From JANWXD01 sp037446115 (GTDB lineage Bacteria; Acidobacteriota; Terriglobia; Bryobacterales; Bryobacteraceae): 64,000 bases of DNA. The stretch lies in the NCBI GenBank assembly GCA_037446115.1, contig JBBIJF010000022.1, positions 7,842-71,841 on the forward strand, written 5' to 3'. The notes under the pieces are model-generated. The model was not told where the DNA came from. It ran no database searches and worked only from the letters and a program-made list of their open reading frames with translations. Position numbers and translations under genes: made by a program. This document shows positions 43,537 to 54,254 of the stretch, one piece after another. The first letter of the stretch is position 1. Every line of letters starts with the position of its first letter.

Positions 43537-44454
43537 GTGAACAACCACCCTTCGCATATCCGCCAAGCCGTTCTGCTTCTGGCCCACGGTGCGCCCGAAC
43601 GCATCGAGGATATCGAAGACTACTTGCGCTGCATCCGCAACGGGCGACCCGTCCCTCCCGCCATGGTCGAAGAGATCCGCCATCGCTATGCCGCCATCGG
43701 GGGCGGCTCCCCGCTGCTCGCCTGCACCCGGCGCCAGGCCCAGGCTCTTGAACAGAAGCTCAAGGCCGACGGCTTTCCCGTGAAGGTCTACTTCGCCATG
43801 CGGAACTGGCATCCGTTCATCCGGGAGACCATGGCGCAGATCCACCATGACGGCGTCGAGCGACTGATCGCTGTCTGCCTTGCGCCCCAGTACTCCAAAA
43901 TGAGCGTCGGGCTTTACTTTCGGCGGACCCAGGAGGCCAAAGTCGCCGTCGGCGCCGCCACCCACATCGTCTGGACCAAGAGCTTCCACGCCCACCCGCT
44001 CCTCATCGAGGCCTTCGCCGAAAAGCTCGCCCCGCTGGCCGGGCACGGGCGGATCCTGTTTACCGCGCACAGCCTGCCCGAGCGAATTCTCGAAAACGGC
44101 GATCCCTACGATGCCGAGGTCAAAACCACGGTCCGCCTTGTGGCTGAGCGCTGCGGCCTCGACAGCTGGGATTTCGCCTATCAGAGCCAGGGAATGACGG
44201 AGGAGCCATGGCTCGGCCCGACCGTGGAATCCGTGCTCGATGCCTGGGCCGCACGAGGCGTCCGCCGCGCGGTCCTGGCCCCCGTCGGTTTTGTTTCCGA
44301 TCACCTCGAGATCCTCTACGACGTGGACGTCCTCTTCCGGAACTACGCCCGCGACCGGGGCATCGAACTCGTCCGCACCGAATCGCTCAATGACTCCCCA
44401 ACCTTCATCGCCGCGCTGGCTGCCGTGGTCGGAGAAAAGCTCCGATCCGGCTAG
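43537..44454 (+). CDS. hemH: Ferrochelatase (proto- or coproporphyrin)
   Basis: 305 residues, GTG start at 43537. VLLLAHGAPERIEDIEDYL is the family opening, YFAMRNWHPFIRETM and RLIAVCLAPQYSKMSVGLYF follow, and the metal-chelating histidine region is ILFTAHSLPERILENGDPYD. It inserts ferrous iron into the porphyrin. The enzyme is short and lacks an obvious C-terminal [2Fe-2S] cysteine tail. It is followed, after ten bases, by the porphyrinogen oxidase, so the last two haem steps are together. Whether the pathway is protoporphyrin- or coproporphyrin-dependent cannot be told from sequence alone. Confidence 0.9.
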   Translation: MNNHPSHIRQAVLLLAHGAPERIEDIEDYLRCIRNGRPVPPAMVEEIRHRYAAIGGGSPLLACTRRQAQALEQKLKADGFPVKVYFAMRNWHPFIRETMAQIHHDGVERLIAVCLAPQYSKMSVGLYFRRTQEAKVAVGAATHIVWTKSFHAHPLLIEAFAEKLAPLAGHGRILFTAHSLPERILENGDPYDAEVKTTVRLVAERCGLDSWDFAYQSQGMTEEPWLGPTVESVLDAWAARGVRRAVLAPVGFVSDHLEILYDVDVLFRNYARDRGIELVRTESLNDSPTFIAALAAVVGEKLRSG

Positions 44455-44464
44455 AAAACCCTCG

Positions 44465-45826
44465 GTGGTCATCGTCGGGGGCGGCATCTCCGGACTGTCG
44501 GCCGCCTACTACCTGGCCAAAGCCGGCATCGCCTCGACTCTCATCGAGCAGCAGCCCCGGCTCGGCGGTGTCATTCAGACCGAACTCGTCGAAGGCTGTC
44601 TGCTCGAGGCCGGCCCGGACAGTTTCCTGTCCGCCAAACCCTGGGCGATGGAGCTGGTCCGCGAGCTCGGCCTGGACCACGAGATCATCGGTTCGAACGA
44701 CCACCTGAGGGTGACCTACATCTTCAGACACGGCCGGCTTGTTCCCCTGCCGGACGGCCTGATGCTCATGATCCCCACACGCCTCCTGCCGATCGTGACA
44801 AGTCCGCTGCTCGGCTGGAGGACAAAACTGCAAATGGCGGCGGAGTTCTTTCGCAAGCCCCGTCCCTCTCGGACCTCCGATGTTTCCGTCGCGCAGTTCA
44901 TCGGGGAGCACTACGGCCAGGAGGCGGTGGACTATCTGGCCGAGCCGCTGCTGGCGGGAGTTTACGGAGGAGACGCAGAGCGACTGAGCGCGGCGAGCGT
45001 GCTCAGCCGTTTCCTCGAGCTGGAGCGCAACTACGGCAGCCTGACCCGCGGCGTGCTGGCCGAACGGCGGCGGCTCCGGAAGGAACGCAACTCGCAACCC
45101 CTGTTTCATACCTTGCGCGGCGGCCTGGGAAGTCTGATTGATGCTTTGGTCGAAGCCGGCAGATCCCATACGCGGACCGTGGCCGCCCGCGCCACCGCCC
45201 TGGAACGGCACGACAACGGCTACCGCGTCCGAACCGAAGACGGCGTCTTCCCGGCCGATTGTGTCATCCTGGCGTGTCCCGCCTGGCAGAGCGCCGCGCT
45301 CGTGCGCACGCTGGATGGTGAACTGGCCGCACTTCTTGAGGCCATCCCGTACCATTCCTCCGTGACCGTGGCTCTGGGCTACGATCGCCGGCGGTTCACC
45401 GGCGCGCTGAACGGCTTCGGGTTCCTCGTACCCCGGCGCGAGCGAGGCCGGATCATCGCTTGCACCTGCGTGGGAACCAAGTTCGGGCACCGTGTTCCCG
45501 AAGACAAGGTCGTGTTGCGCTGTTTCCTCGGAGGGGGCGACGAAAGCGTGCTCGAGCTGAGTGACGAAGAGCTGGAGGCGTGCGTCCGCAGCGAGCTGCG
45601 GCGCATCATGGGCCTTGCCGCGGCGCCGCGGTTCGTACGCATCGCCCGCTGGCCGCGCTCCATGGCGCAGTATACCGTGGGGCATCAGCAAAGACTTGAA
45701 GCCATCGAGGCGCGGCTTCGAAACTTTCCAGGACTGTACCTGGTCGGTAACGCCTACTACGGCATCGGCATCCCCGATTGTGTGCGCCTCGGACGCTGCG
45801 CGGCCGATTGCATCGCGGGCCGGTAA
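44465..45826 (+). CDS. hemY: HemY-type protoporphyrinogen/coproporphyrinogen oxidase
   Basis: 453 residues from GTG 44465, the only start codon near the fold boundary. FAD-binding motif VVIVGGGISGLSAAYYLAKAG leads the protein, with EAGPDSFLSAKPW, VDYLAEPLLAGVYGGDAERLS and C-terminal LYLVGNAYYGIGIPDCVRLGR, all HemY-family blocks. The enzyme removes six electrons from the porphyrinogen using oxygen. It is preceded by hemH and probably cotranscribed. Confidence 0.9.
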   Translation: MVIVGGGISGLSAAYYLAKAGIASTLIEQQPRLGGVIQTELVEGCLLEAGPDSFLSAKPWAMELVRELGLDHEIIGSNDHLRVTYIFRHGRLVPLPDGLMLMIPTRLLPIVTSPLLGWRTKLQMAAEFFRKPRPSRTSDVSVAQFIGEHYGQEAVDYLAEPLLAGVYGGDAERLSAASVLSRFLELERNYGSLTRGVLAERRRLRKERNSQPLFHTLRGGLGSLIDALVEAGRSHTRTVAARATALERHDNGYRVRTEDGVFPADCVILACPAWQSAALVRTLDGELAALLEAIPYHSSVTVALGYDRRRFTGALNGFGFLVPRRERGRIIACTCVGTKFGHRVPEDKVVLRCFLGGGDESVLELSDEELEACVRSELRRIMGLAAAPRFVRIARWPRSMAQYTVGHQQRLEAIEARLRNFPGLYLVGNAYYGIGIPDCVRLGRCAADCIAGR

Positions 45827-45838
45827 CCCTTCCTTCGC

Positions 45839-45869
45839 AAAAAAATCGGGCGGGCCTGGCGGCCCGCCC
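45839..45869 (-). terminator. Rho-independent terminator of the receptor gene
   Basis: A 9-bp perfect GC stem (GGGCGGGCC, loop of 4, GGCCCGCCC) at 45869-45848 is followed on the minus strand by GA and seven T residues (45845-45839). It ends the receptor transcript 30 bp after its stop codon and lies just past the convergent hemY stop. Confidence 0.88.
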
Positions 45870-45898
45870 CAGTGGAGGTGAAAGCCGAAGGTGGAAGC

Positions 45899-48800
45899 CT
45901 AAAAGATCAGCTTCAAGGCGAACTGAATGTTGCGCCGGCCGGCCTTGAGCGCCGGCACGAACTCAACCGACGATACGTCGGTCTCGCCGCCGTCAATGAT
46001 CAGGTTCGGGTGGTTCGGCAGATTGTAGAACTCGCCGCGGAACTGCAACGTAAACCGCTCGTTGACCCGGGTGTTCTTGTAAAAGCCCACGTCAATATTC
46101 CAGGCTCCCGGCGAGCGGAACGCATTCCGTCCGGTCATGTTCTTCGGGAAGGGCCCGAACTCCGCCGTCCCCGTAATCGGGTGCACGTAGTCGGAGTTGA
46201 TCGGGGCCCCGGTCAGATCCAGGAACCGGAAGCGGTTCGGCTGCCCGGCCGGCGGCGGATTCTCCGTGGGACTCCTCTTTACCGGGCCGTCAAACATCGC
46301 CCGCGGGCACACCGCAAAAAACGCGTTGGTGCAGTCCCAGAGCGTGTACGGGTTCCCCGTCCGCGCCGTGAAGATCGGAGCCACGACCCAGCCGTGCAGG
46401 ATCCGGTTCACCACGCCGCGCGTGTTGCGCGCGAAGGGGATCTCCCAGTGCGCTCCCAGCCCGAGACGGTGCCGGATGTCAAAATCCGCGTCGCCGCGGT
46501 CGAGCTTAGGATCGAAGGGGTCGAGCAGACCCAGGTTGAAATTGTTCGACCGCTCGCTGAAGGTGGAACTCAGGTTATCAATGGCGTGCGACCACGTATA
46601 GTTCGCGGTCAGATTCAAACCCGTGTCCTTGAAGTTGCGGATCGTCGTGCGGATGTTGAGCCCGTGATAATCCGAAAACGCGTTGCCTCCCCTGCGGTTA
46701 ATGTTGGTGTACTGCGTCAGGCGCAGCCGGTTGGTGCACACGAGGGGATTGCCCGGATCGGCGCAGGGGTCGCCAAGGAACACATGCCCTGACCCCACCC
46801 GGTTCGGATCTTCCAGCGAGTACAGCCGCTGCCCCTTCGATCCGGAATAGTCCAGACCCACCACCAGGCCGTTACTCACCTCCCGCTCGAGCGAGGCGCT
46901 CCAGAAATGGGCGTAGGCCGTGCGGATGTTCGCGTCCACGTTGCGCAGGCTCACGCGAGGGAGAGCCTTCGTCCCGCTCGTCCCCGCCAGCGGCCCGGCG
47001 TTGTCCACGCTGACCGGAATCCTGGGCAGATCCACACCGGCCGTCAGCGCAATCACGGCGTAATTCGGCGGGTTCTGGATCACGTTGAACGTCACGTTGC
47101 CGAAATTCCGCTCATAACCGATGCCGTAGCCCGCGCGGAAGCTCGTCTTGCCGTCTCCCGTGATATCCCACGCAAAGCCCAGCCGGGGCGCGAAGTTATC
47201 CCAGTCCTTTCGCCACAGTCCTTTGATCGGGCTGTTCGGAACGATGGCCACATCCCCGTTGCGGATCTGCTGAAAGATGTTGCCGCCGGCCCCGTCATAG
47301 TAGTTCGAATCGAGGCGCGGATTTTTGTTGTGCTGCACCCCGAAATACTCCCAGCGCACGCCGAGATTCACCGTCATCCGCGGCCGTACGCGCCAGGAGT
47401 CCTGCACATACAGCGCAAACTCGTGGTAGCGGTTGCTCCGGCTGAAGCTCGGAGGCCCCACAGGAAGCTGTAGCGTGCACTGGGGCGTAACCGTAGCCCC
47501 GCACGGAAACTTGCCCTGCGGGTCCACCGCCGCCTGGAACCGCAGCAGGTCGCCGCTCAGGAAGTTATCCATCGCCGTACCGAAACGCGTGCTCAGCGTC
47601 TCGGCAGCCTCCTGGTAGGCGCCGAAGGTCCGGTTGTCCCGCAGGTACACGTAAGAGCCGCCAAAACGGAACTGATGAGCTCCCTTGGTGTAACTGATGT
47701 CCTCGTAACCCTGGAGGAAATTCTGCGGCCCGCCGAACGGAATCCCCGTGCCCGGGCTGAAGGGAAGGTATCCCGGAAAGGCCACGCTCGTTCCGAGAAA
47801 TACCGCCCGCCGATCGAGCATGTACAGCGTCGGCACCACACCGGCCGAACCGAGGGGCTGCAACGTGTTCAGCCGGTTGAACACTAGCTTCGACTGCGTG
47901 ACGAAACGCGGGGAAGGCGTGTGGATCAGCGAAGCCAGGTAACTCTGGTTGCGGGTCGTCACGCCCGTGTCAAAACCAGCGTAGGGGCTGTTCGATACCG
48001 TGCCGTCGAAAATGTCCCGGTCCTCCAGCGCGTAACGGCCGTAAAGCTGCGTCCGCTCGCTGAGGTTGTAATCCACCCGCCCGACCAGCAACACCGCGTT
48101 CTGCGGGTCGCCGCCGCCCGCGTCGCTGGGGATGGTGTAAGTAACCTTCTCAAAGAGCGGCATGTTGGGATCCAGCCGCTGGCACGGGCCACCCGCCGCC
48201 GCTCCGGCGCAGGGATCAAACCCCTGGGAGATCAGCTGGTTGCGGCTGAAGATCCCCAGGCTCTGCGCGTCGGAGCGCCGCTTGCCCAGCCGCGAGAAAA
48301 ACTCGCGCGTGTTCGGCGCAGCCGCAGCGATGAACTGCGGCGTCGGAGTCCAGGCAAACTGGGACGCGCCGCTGCGAATCCGGATCCACTCCGTGTTCTG
48401 GAAAAAGAACGCCTTGTCTTTCTTGATCGGCCCGCCGATCGAGTAGCCGAACTGGTTCCGCGTGAAGACTGAGCGCGGCACGCCGTTGGCGTTATTTTCC
48501 GGAGTGTTCGACGTCAGCCGAGACACCCGGTTGAACTCGTAGGCCGTACCGTGGAATTCGTTGGTCCCCGACCTGGTGGCGACGTTGACCACACCCCCGC
48601 CGGCGCGCCCGAACTCCGCCGTGAAGTTGCTGGTCAGTACGCTGAACTCCTGCACCGAATCCAGCGGGACGGTCTGGCCCACGGCCGCCACGAACTCGTC
48701 GTTGTTGGCTGCCCCGTCCAGCAGGATGTTGGTCGAGGCCGCCCGCTGGCCGTTGATCGCCACTCCCACGCCACGGCCCGTCGGGTCGGCTTCGGAAACG

Positions 48801-49282
48801 TTCCCGGCGGTCACCACGAAGTCGTACGGATTGCGTGTGAGGCTGGGCAGTTCCACGACGGCATCGCGGTCAATGACGACGCCCAGCGTCTGCGTCGCCG
48901 TGTTCACCTGCACCGCCGTGGCCGCCACCTCCACCACTGTCTCCGTGCGCCCGACTTCGAGACGGAAATCCGCCGTCACGCGCGCACCCACCGCCACCGT
49001 CACCGGTCGCCGCTGCGTGGCAAACCCGGCGGCCTCCACCGTGACCTCGTAATCTCCGGGCAGCAGGTTGGCAAACGCGTACAGGCCCGCTTCATTGGTC
49101 GTCGCGCTGCGGCTCGCCTGCGTCGCCTGCGCCCGCACAGTGACCTTCGCGTTCGGCACGACCGCGCCCGTCGGATCCATTACAGTACCCACGATCTGGC
49201 CGGTCTCGACCTGCCCGGCCAAAGGCAGGGCTGTCAGCAAGACCGCCAGCACACCGATCAACCACGCTTCACGGCTTCGCAT
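45899..49282 (-). CDS. Oar-like TonB-dependent receptor with carboxypeptidase-regulatory domain (B)
   Basis: 1127 residues. Signal peptide (about 1-24), carboxypeptidase-regulatory-like domain (GQIVGTVMDPTGAVVPNAKV to ADFRLEVGRTETVVEV), plug with GVGVAINGQRAASTNILLDG and VNVATRSGTNEFHG, then the barrel ending RRNIQFALKLIF. AAAGGA lies about nine bases before the ATG. It has its own terminator. The ligand is unknown, and no catabolic gene is beside it. About 220 bp with no visible gene separate it from the broken receptor upstream. Confidence 0.9.
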   Translation of the reverse strand: MRSREAWLIGVLAVLLTALPLAGQVETGQIVGTVMDPTGAVVPNAKVTVRAQATQASRSATTNEAGLYAFANLLPGDYEVTVEAAGFATQRRPVTVAVGARVTADFRLEVGRTETVVEVAATAVQVNTATQTLGVVIDRDAVVELPSLTRNPYDFVVTAGNVSEADPTGRGVGVAINGQRAASTNILLDGAANNDEFVAAVGQTVPLDSVQEFSVLTSNFTAEFGRAGGGVVNVATRSGTNEFHGTAYEFNRVSRLTSNTPENNANGVPRSVFTRNQFGYSIGGPIKKDKAFFFQNTEWIRIRSGASQFAWTPTPQFIAAAAPNTREFFSRLGKRRSDAQSLGIFSRNQLISQGFDPCAGAAAGGPCQRLDPNMPLFEKVTYTIPSDAGGGDPQNAVLLVGRVDYNLSERTQLYGRYALEDRDIFDGTVSNSPYAGFDTGVTTRNQSYLASLIHTPSPRFVTQSKLVFNRLNTLQPLGSAGVVPTLYMLDRRAVFLGTSVAFPGYLPFSPGTGIPFGGPQNFLQGYEDISYTKGAHQFRFGGSYVYLRDNRTFGAYQEAAETLSTRFGTAMDNFLSGDLLRFQAAVDPQGKFPCGATVTPQCTLQLPVGPPSFSRSNRYHEFALYVQDSWRVRPRMTVNLGVRWEYFGVQHNKNPRLDSNYYDGAGGNIFQQIRNGDVAIVPNSPIKGLWRKDWDNFAPRLGFAWDITGDGKTSFRAGYGIGYERNFGNVTFNVIQNPPNYAVIALTAGVDLPRIPVSVDNAGPLAGTSGTKALPRVSLRNVDANIRTAYAHFWSASLEREVSNGLVVGLDYSGSKGQRLYSLEDPNRVGSGHVFLGDPCADPGNPLVCTNRLRLTQYTNINRRGGNAFSDYHGLNIRTTIRNFKDTGLNLTANYTWSHAIDNLSSTFSERSNNFNLGLLDPFDPKLDRGDADFDIRHRLGLGAHWEIPFARNTRGVVNRILHGWVVAPIFTARTGNPYTLWDCTNAFFAVCPRAMFDGPVKRSPTENPPPAGQPNRFRFLDLTGAPINSDYVHPITGTAEFGPFPKNMTGRNAFRSPGAWNIDVGFYKNTRVNERFTLQFRGEFYNLPNHPNLIIDGGETDVSSVEFVPALKAGRRNIQFALKLIF

Positions 49283-49505
49283 ACTACCAGTTCCTTTCCC
49301 TGGGGAAATTTGGACTGCGTCCTCAGCCTTGCACGCAGAGGTCCACAGGCGCTGTACAAGCGCAAAAACTCAGTTTCTCAGTAGGTTAGCGGCATCTCGA
49401 AGCCGCCACCACGCAGGGGTTGTTCCCGTTTCCGGTAGACACCCTGCCGAATTTGGAACTTACAACTGTCGCCGGCTCGCTCCGGGAGAGCCCGGCGAGG
49501 CGCCG

Positions 49506-52500
49506 TCAGAAGCTGAAATGAATCCCGAGGCGGACCGTGCGTGGTCCTTGGAAACTGGATGCCCAGCCGTAACCCGGGGCTACGCGGATCCCCCGCTCGG
49601 CCATCATCTTCTTGTAGTCGAACCCCTTGAAGAAGTCCGCCTCGTGCTCGAAGGCGATCTGGCCGTCGTTAGGATGCGTGTAGCGCACGTAGCGGTCCGT
49701 CACCGTGCTCTGATTGAACAGGTTGAAAAATTCGAAGCCCACCTCGGCCCGGTAACGCTCGCTCCGGATGCGGAACTCGTGCGTAACGGCCAGATCCAGG
49801 TTTGAGAAAGTGGGCGTCCGGCCCATGTCGCCCCTCCCGTTGACGAAGATTGGAACGCTGCTGACGGCGAACACCTCCGTGGTGAGCGGCGTCCCGCTCA
49901 TCAGGAACCACACCGGCGAAAAGCGCGTCTCCCCGGCACGGCTGCGGAAGATGTACGATCCGAACAGCTTGAAGGCGTGCGGGCGGTCGGTCGCCAGCCG
50001 GCCGTACACAAGCTGACCCTTGGCGTCGTAGCTCATGAACGGCAGCTCAAAGTACCGGTTGACGTTCGGGCTCTGGCGGCCATTTTCGTCCGAACTGGCC
50101 AACCCGCCGTAGTTGCCCCACAGGCGGCTGAGCGTGTAGCTGGCCTGGAACACCAGATTGCGCCCGAAGCGGTGATCCAGCCGCAGCTCCATCGCATCGT
50201 AGTCGCGCTTGGCCTTCGGCGTCACCGGGATCCCGGGGCCCCAGGTCTTCGGGTCGGCCGTGATCCCGAAACCGGGATTGGCGATGAAGTACTTCTCGCC
50301 CTGGGGCGTCAGAATGCCCACATCTTCGATGGTCCGGTCCAGCCGGCGCCGCGTGTAGCGTGCATTCAACACGAGCGAAGAGGTCAAAGCGTGCTCCACG
50401 CCGAAGTCCCACACCCGGATCCGCATCGGCTTCAGGTTCGGATCAATGGTGTTGTCGTTCGGATCGTTGGAGGGGATGCGCCAGTCCACCACCTCGAACA
50501 CGTTCGGATTGGTCTGACCGAGCGGCAGCGGCTTGATTTTGAAAAAGTCCGGATCATCGAGCGGATAGACCCGGTCATGCCACTTGTCGCCGCCGAAGCT
50601 GCCGCGCGGCATTTCGTACTTCATCATGTCGTAGAACAGCCCGAACGCCCCGTAGAGTTTCGTCTTGGTGTTGCCGAACAGATCGTAGGCAAACCCAAGC
50701 CGCGGCGCCACCTTTTGGCTGAAGCCGAACTCGATGGCGCGCCCCGGTATCCGGGGATCGGCGCTGAAAGAGGGTAGAAACTCTCGCTCGAACCGCACGC
50801 CCAGATTCAGCCGCAGCCGCGGGTGGACGTTCCAGCCGTCCTGAACATAAAAGCTCGTATTGTCGCTGCCGACGTCGCCCGTTGTCGCAAAGAAGCGGTC
50901 AATGTAGTACCCGTACTTGCCCCGCATCGTGCCCGGCACGGTGATGCCGATTCGCGTGCGGTTCCAGTAAAGGAAAATGTAGCCGTCCGGCCAGCCCGAA
51001 AACACGTCGTTGTGCAGCCGGTTGGTCTGATAGCCGAACTTGAAGCTGTGCTGACCTCCCAGATGGGTGATCCAGGTCCCGTCCGCGCTCAGGTTCCACC
51101 GTGTCTGAATGTCCTTGACCGTCTGGAAGTTGTTCGGCGTGAAATCGCCGGCCGGTCCCTGCAGATTCGGAGGAACCGGCAGATCCGGCGGCAGGTTCGT
51201 ATTGGCGTTTGCAAACCGGTACCGCGTGCCTCGGGGAATTCCGTAGTCCTTGTAGTTCCGATAGTTTTAACCGCCGCGGAGGCTGAACAGCAGCCTGGCC
51301 GTCGCCGTGTAGTCTGCGCCGTAAGCATAAGTCGCTCCCGGGCTCCGATACCCTCGATCCGGCCACGGCGCCTTCGGGTCATCAGTCCCCTGCTGATTCG
51401 GTAGCAGCCCATTAACCTTGTACGGCGAGTACACGTAGGACAGATAGGTGCGCAGCTTGGCTGCCGGAGCAACATCCAGTTTGGCCGTCAGCCAGTCCTG
51501 CCGGTCCCGGCGATACCAGACCACGTTGCCGTAGTCGCGGAACCGCTGCTCGGTCACCCGCCGGTCGTAGCGCCACATCGCGGGAAAGTAACTCCCGAAA
51601 AACCACAGCTTGTCCTTCACGAAGGGCCCGCCCAGCGAAAATCCCGGATTGAGGAATCGCAAACCGTCTCGCTTGTTATGAAAGTAATCCGCAATATTGT
51701 CATTGAGGGGACTCGGCGCTCGCAGCGTGGGTCGCGGCCCCGCATTCATCCCGTCGGTCTCGTGGTACAGGGAAAACTGGCCGTGAAACTCGTTGCTCCC
51801 GCTCCGCAGAATCGTGTTGACCACGCCGCCGGTGGCGCCGCCGTACTGTGCCTCAAACCCGCTGCTCTTCACCTGAAGCTCGGAGACAAACTCCATCGGC
51901 ACGCGGCTCGCAGTCGGCAGGTTGCCGTGCTGTAAATCCGTGACCTCGACCCCGTCAATGACAAAGACGTTTTCCGAACCGCTCGAGCCGTCCACCTGGT
52001 ATCCCGCAGCTCCTTGCTTGGGCTCGCGCCGGGCTCCCGGCGCCAGCTCGATCAGCATGTCAAACGAGCGCGACTTGGGCAGGAATTCGAAAAAGCTTAC
52101 GTTGACGTTGGTCGCGCTGCCGCTTTGGGAAACGTCAATCAGGGCCGGCGTGGCCGACACCGTTACACTTTCCGTCACCGCGCCCACCTCCAGCCGCGCG
52201 TCCACGGTGAGCAGCCGCCCCACCTGGAGCATGATCCCCGACTGCTCCAGCGTTCGGAATCCGCTGGCCGTTACTGTTATCGTGTAGGTGCCCGGAGGCA
52301 GCGACGGGAAAATGTAACTACCCGTTCCGTCCGTCGTCGTCCGCTGCGCCCGCACCAGCGACGGACTGCTCGCCTCCACCGTCGCGTTCGGCACCGCCGC
52401 CCCCGAAGGATCCGTAACCGTGCCTCGGATCCCGCCAGTCGTCTCCTGGCCCGTGGCCACCACAGCCACCAGGAGCACAGAAACCACATAAGCCGCGAAG

Positions 52501-52514
52501 GCACGTATCCACAT
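49506..52514 (-). pseudogene. Oar-like TonB-dependent receptor (C) interrupted by one in-frame TAA
   Basis: From ATG 52514 (AGGAGG upstream, signal peptide AAYVVSVLLVAVVATG) the frame carries a carboxypeptidase-regulatory domain (GGIRGTVTDPSGAAVPNATV) and plug (ENVFVIDGVEVTDLQ, GGVVNTILRSGSNEFHG). It runs to LLFSLRGG and meets TAA at 51269-51267. Without any frame change it continues NYRNYKDYGIPRG to the barrel end VRLGIHFSF at 49506. The total would be 1002 codons, normal for the family. The plug-side half alone (415 codons) cannot make a barrel, so I call it a pseudogene, but sequencing error, recent mutation or readthrough are all possible. Only one lesion is visible. Confidence 0.85.
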
Positions 52515-52828
52515 ACACCCTCCTATGCTGGACAGAAATTGCAGTTTCCGAAGGCGGCTAGCGCAATGAGACTTTAGCTGGTTCAACCGCGCTGAGCCAC
52601 AGCTCACCGCCTCAGCTCCCCAATAGGCGCCCTTCCCCAATTGCGTAACCTCTCGGAAGCTGTTTCCGAGCCGCAGTATGCCACTGTAAACTTGCGATTT
52701 CCAGACCCTATTTACAGCTGCCCGCCGTTTCGGCCGGATCCGGATCTGGGCCCCAGTGCGACCACTACCCCGTTGCATACCTCCTCACGCGGGACATGGC
52801 TGCCCCGCGCCCGTGTATCCTACGGGCA
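52515..52828. other. Intergenic region between divergent genes
   Basis: About 310 bp between the broken receptor (minus) and the polytopic membrane protein (plus). I see no gene. TATCCT at 52816-52821 is a probable -10 for the plus gene, seven bases before its ATG. The receptor's Shine-Dalgarno sequence is at its left edge. Confidence 0.6.
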
Positions 52829-54238
52829 ATGCCACGGCTGCAACTCCGCCTCGGTGGCGTGCCCGGCGGGCGGGAGCGCCTCCTCGGTGTGGGTCTGCTT
52901 TCGCTCCTCGTCTTCGCGCTCTGGCTCCCCGCCCTGGAGGCACAGCGCGTCTCCGACGATTTCCAAGTGGTCGGTAGGATCGGCTTCTCCGACGTCCTCC
53001 GCTACTTCCGGGAGTCCTTCGGTTTCGGCAGGAACGAATACCGGCCCCTGACAGCGGCCTCCTTCGCCTTAGACCGGTGGATCTGGGGCGAACAGGCTGC
53101 GGGGTACCATTTCACGAATCTGGTCTTGCACTGGACCGTTTCGGTGTTGCTCTTCGCACTGCTGCGCAGCCTGTTGCGCGACGTGCCCGCGGCGCTGCTG
53201 GCCGCTGCTTTGTTCGCCCTCCACCCCGTGACGCATGAACGAGTGGCCTGGATCGCTGCCCGCGACGGACTGGTGAGCGGAGCCTTTCTGATGGCAGCGC
53301 TGCGCCTGTACGCTGCATTCCGGCGCAACCAACGCCCCCCGTTTCTCTTTCTCGCCCTCGGCACGCAGGCCGCTGCACTGCTCGCTTACGAGGGAGCCGT
53401 CATTGGGCCGCTGCTTGTTCTGGCAGCAGAGGCTTGCTTTTTCGCCCGCCGGCGATGGCACGATATGCTCCGGTTCGCCTCGCCCTTTGCTCTGGTCACC
53501 GCGGCCTATGTCGTGCTCTGGTGGCTGATCTTCCGCGGGTCGGTGGGGGCGTACGCCTTCGCCGGCGACGCCGGTGAGGTCGCGGAAAACTATGGCCGGC
53601 TGCTTTATTCACTGTTCTTCGGCCACCGGCGCCTCCTCCTGGCGTTAGCCTACGCCGTCATCGTGCTCGGCGCATTCGTGCGACTCCGCGCCTGGCGCTC
53701 CTCGGCGGCTTTCGGCTTCGCGTTCCTGGTGATAGCCTACCTTCCGTTCGCCGTTCTCGACGGATTCGCGCACCGCTTTGCGTACATGAGTGCTGCGGGT
53801 TTCGCGACGCTCCTGGCCGGCGCCATCGTCTCGGCGGCTCGCCTCGGTCGGCCCGCGGCCCGCACAGCCATCTTGGCCGCGGCCGTGTTGGTCTCCGGCT
53901 ACTACTTGGTCACGGTCCGCCGGATCCTGGCTGAATGGATCGCCGCCGGCGAAATCGCCGCCCGCCTCACCAGAGCCGTCCGCCACTTGCAGCCGGACCT
54001 TCCCGAAGGAGCGGTAGTAATGATGCGCGGGGTGCCGGCGATGCACGGACGGGCGATGGTCTTCCCAACGGGCCTCGAGGTCGCCGTGGAGCAGCAGTAC
54101 GGCAAACGGCTGAATGTGCGAAAGGTCACCGCCTTTGACCGCCAGGTGATCCGGGCGCTCCTTGAAGCCGGCTCGCCGGTTTATTGCTTCGAATGGACAC
54201 CGCAGGGACGACTGCAACCCGTGCCTCTGCCGCCGTAG
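52829..54238 (+). CDS. Polytopic membrane protein, GT-C glycosyltransferase-like
   Basis: 469 residues from ATG 52829, with about ten hydrophobic helices. The first extracytoplasmic loop has SDDFQVVGRIGF and NEYRPLTAAS. LHPVTHERVAWIAARDGLVS is close to motifs of the TMTC/GT-C type. A C-terminal soluble segment of about 90 residues follows. GT-C proteins transfer sugars from polyprenyl-phosphate donors, which the adjacent GT2 could supply. It converges with the aminotransferase gene with only 16 bp between. The -10 to ATG spacing suggests a leaderless message. Confidence 0.72.
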   Translation: MPRLQLRLGGVPGGRERLLGVGLLSLLVFALWLPALEAQRVSDDFQVVGRIGFSDVLRYFRESFGFGRNEYRPLTAASFALDRWIWGEQAAGYHFTNLVLHWTVSVLLFALLRSLLRDVPAALLAAALFALHPVTHERVAWIAARDGLVSGAFLMAALRLYAAFRRNQRPPFLFLALGTQAAALLAYEGAVIGPLLVLAAEACFFARRRWHDMLRFASPFALVTAAYVVLWWLIFRGSVGAYAFAGDAGEVAENYGRLLYSLFFGHRRLLLALAYAVIVLGAFVRLRAWRSSAAFGFAFLVIAYLPFAVLDGFAHRFAYMSAAGFATLLAGAIVSAARLGRPAARTAILAAAVLVSGYYLVTVRRILAEWIAAGEIAARLTRAVRHLQPDLPEGAVVMMRGVPAMHGRAMVFPTGLEVAVEQQYGKRLNVRKVTAFDRQVIRALLEAGSPVYCFEWTPQGRLQPVPLPP

Positions 54239-54254
54239 CCTCACTTATGCCGCC

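Noticed and set aside
49400..49505. Terminator between receptors B and C
   Set aside because: A GC-rich hairpin (CTCGCCGGG with a bulged complement) is present on the minus strand after receptor C but no T tract follows.
49506..51005. A separate receptor gene starting at GTG 51005
   Set aside because: It has no signal peptide, plug or Shine-Dalgarno sequence and is in the same frame as the upstream half across one TAA. It is the 3' part of one gene.
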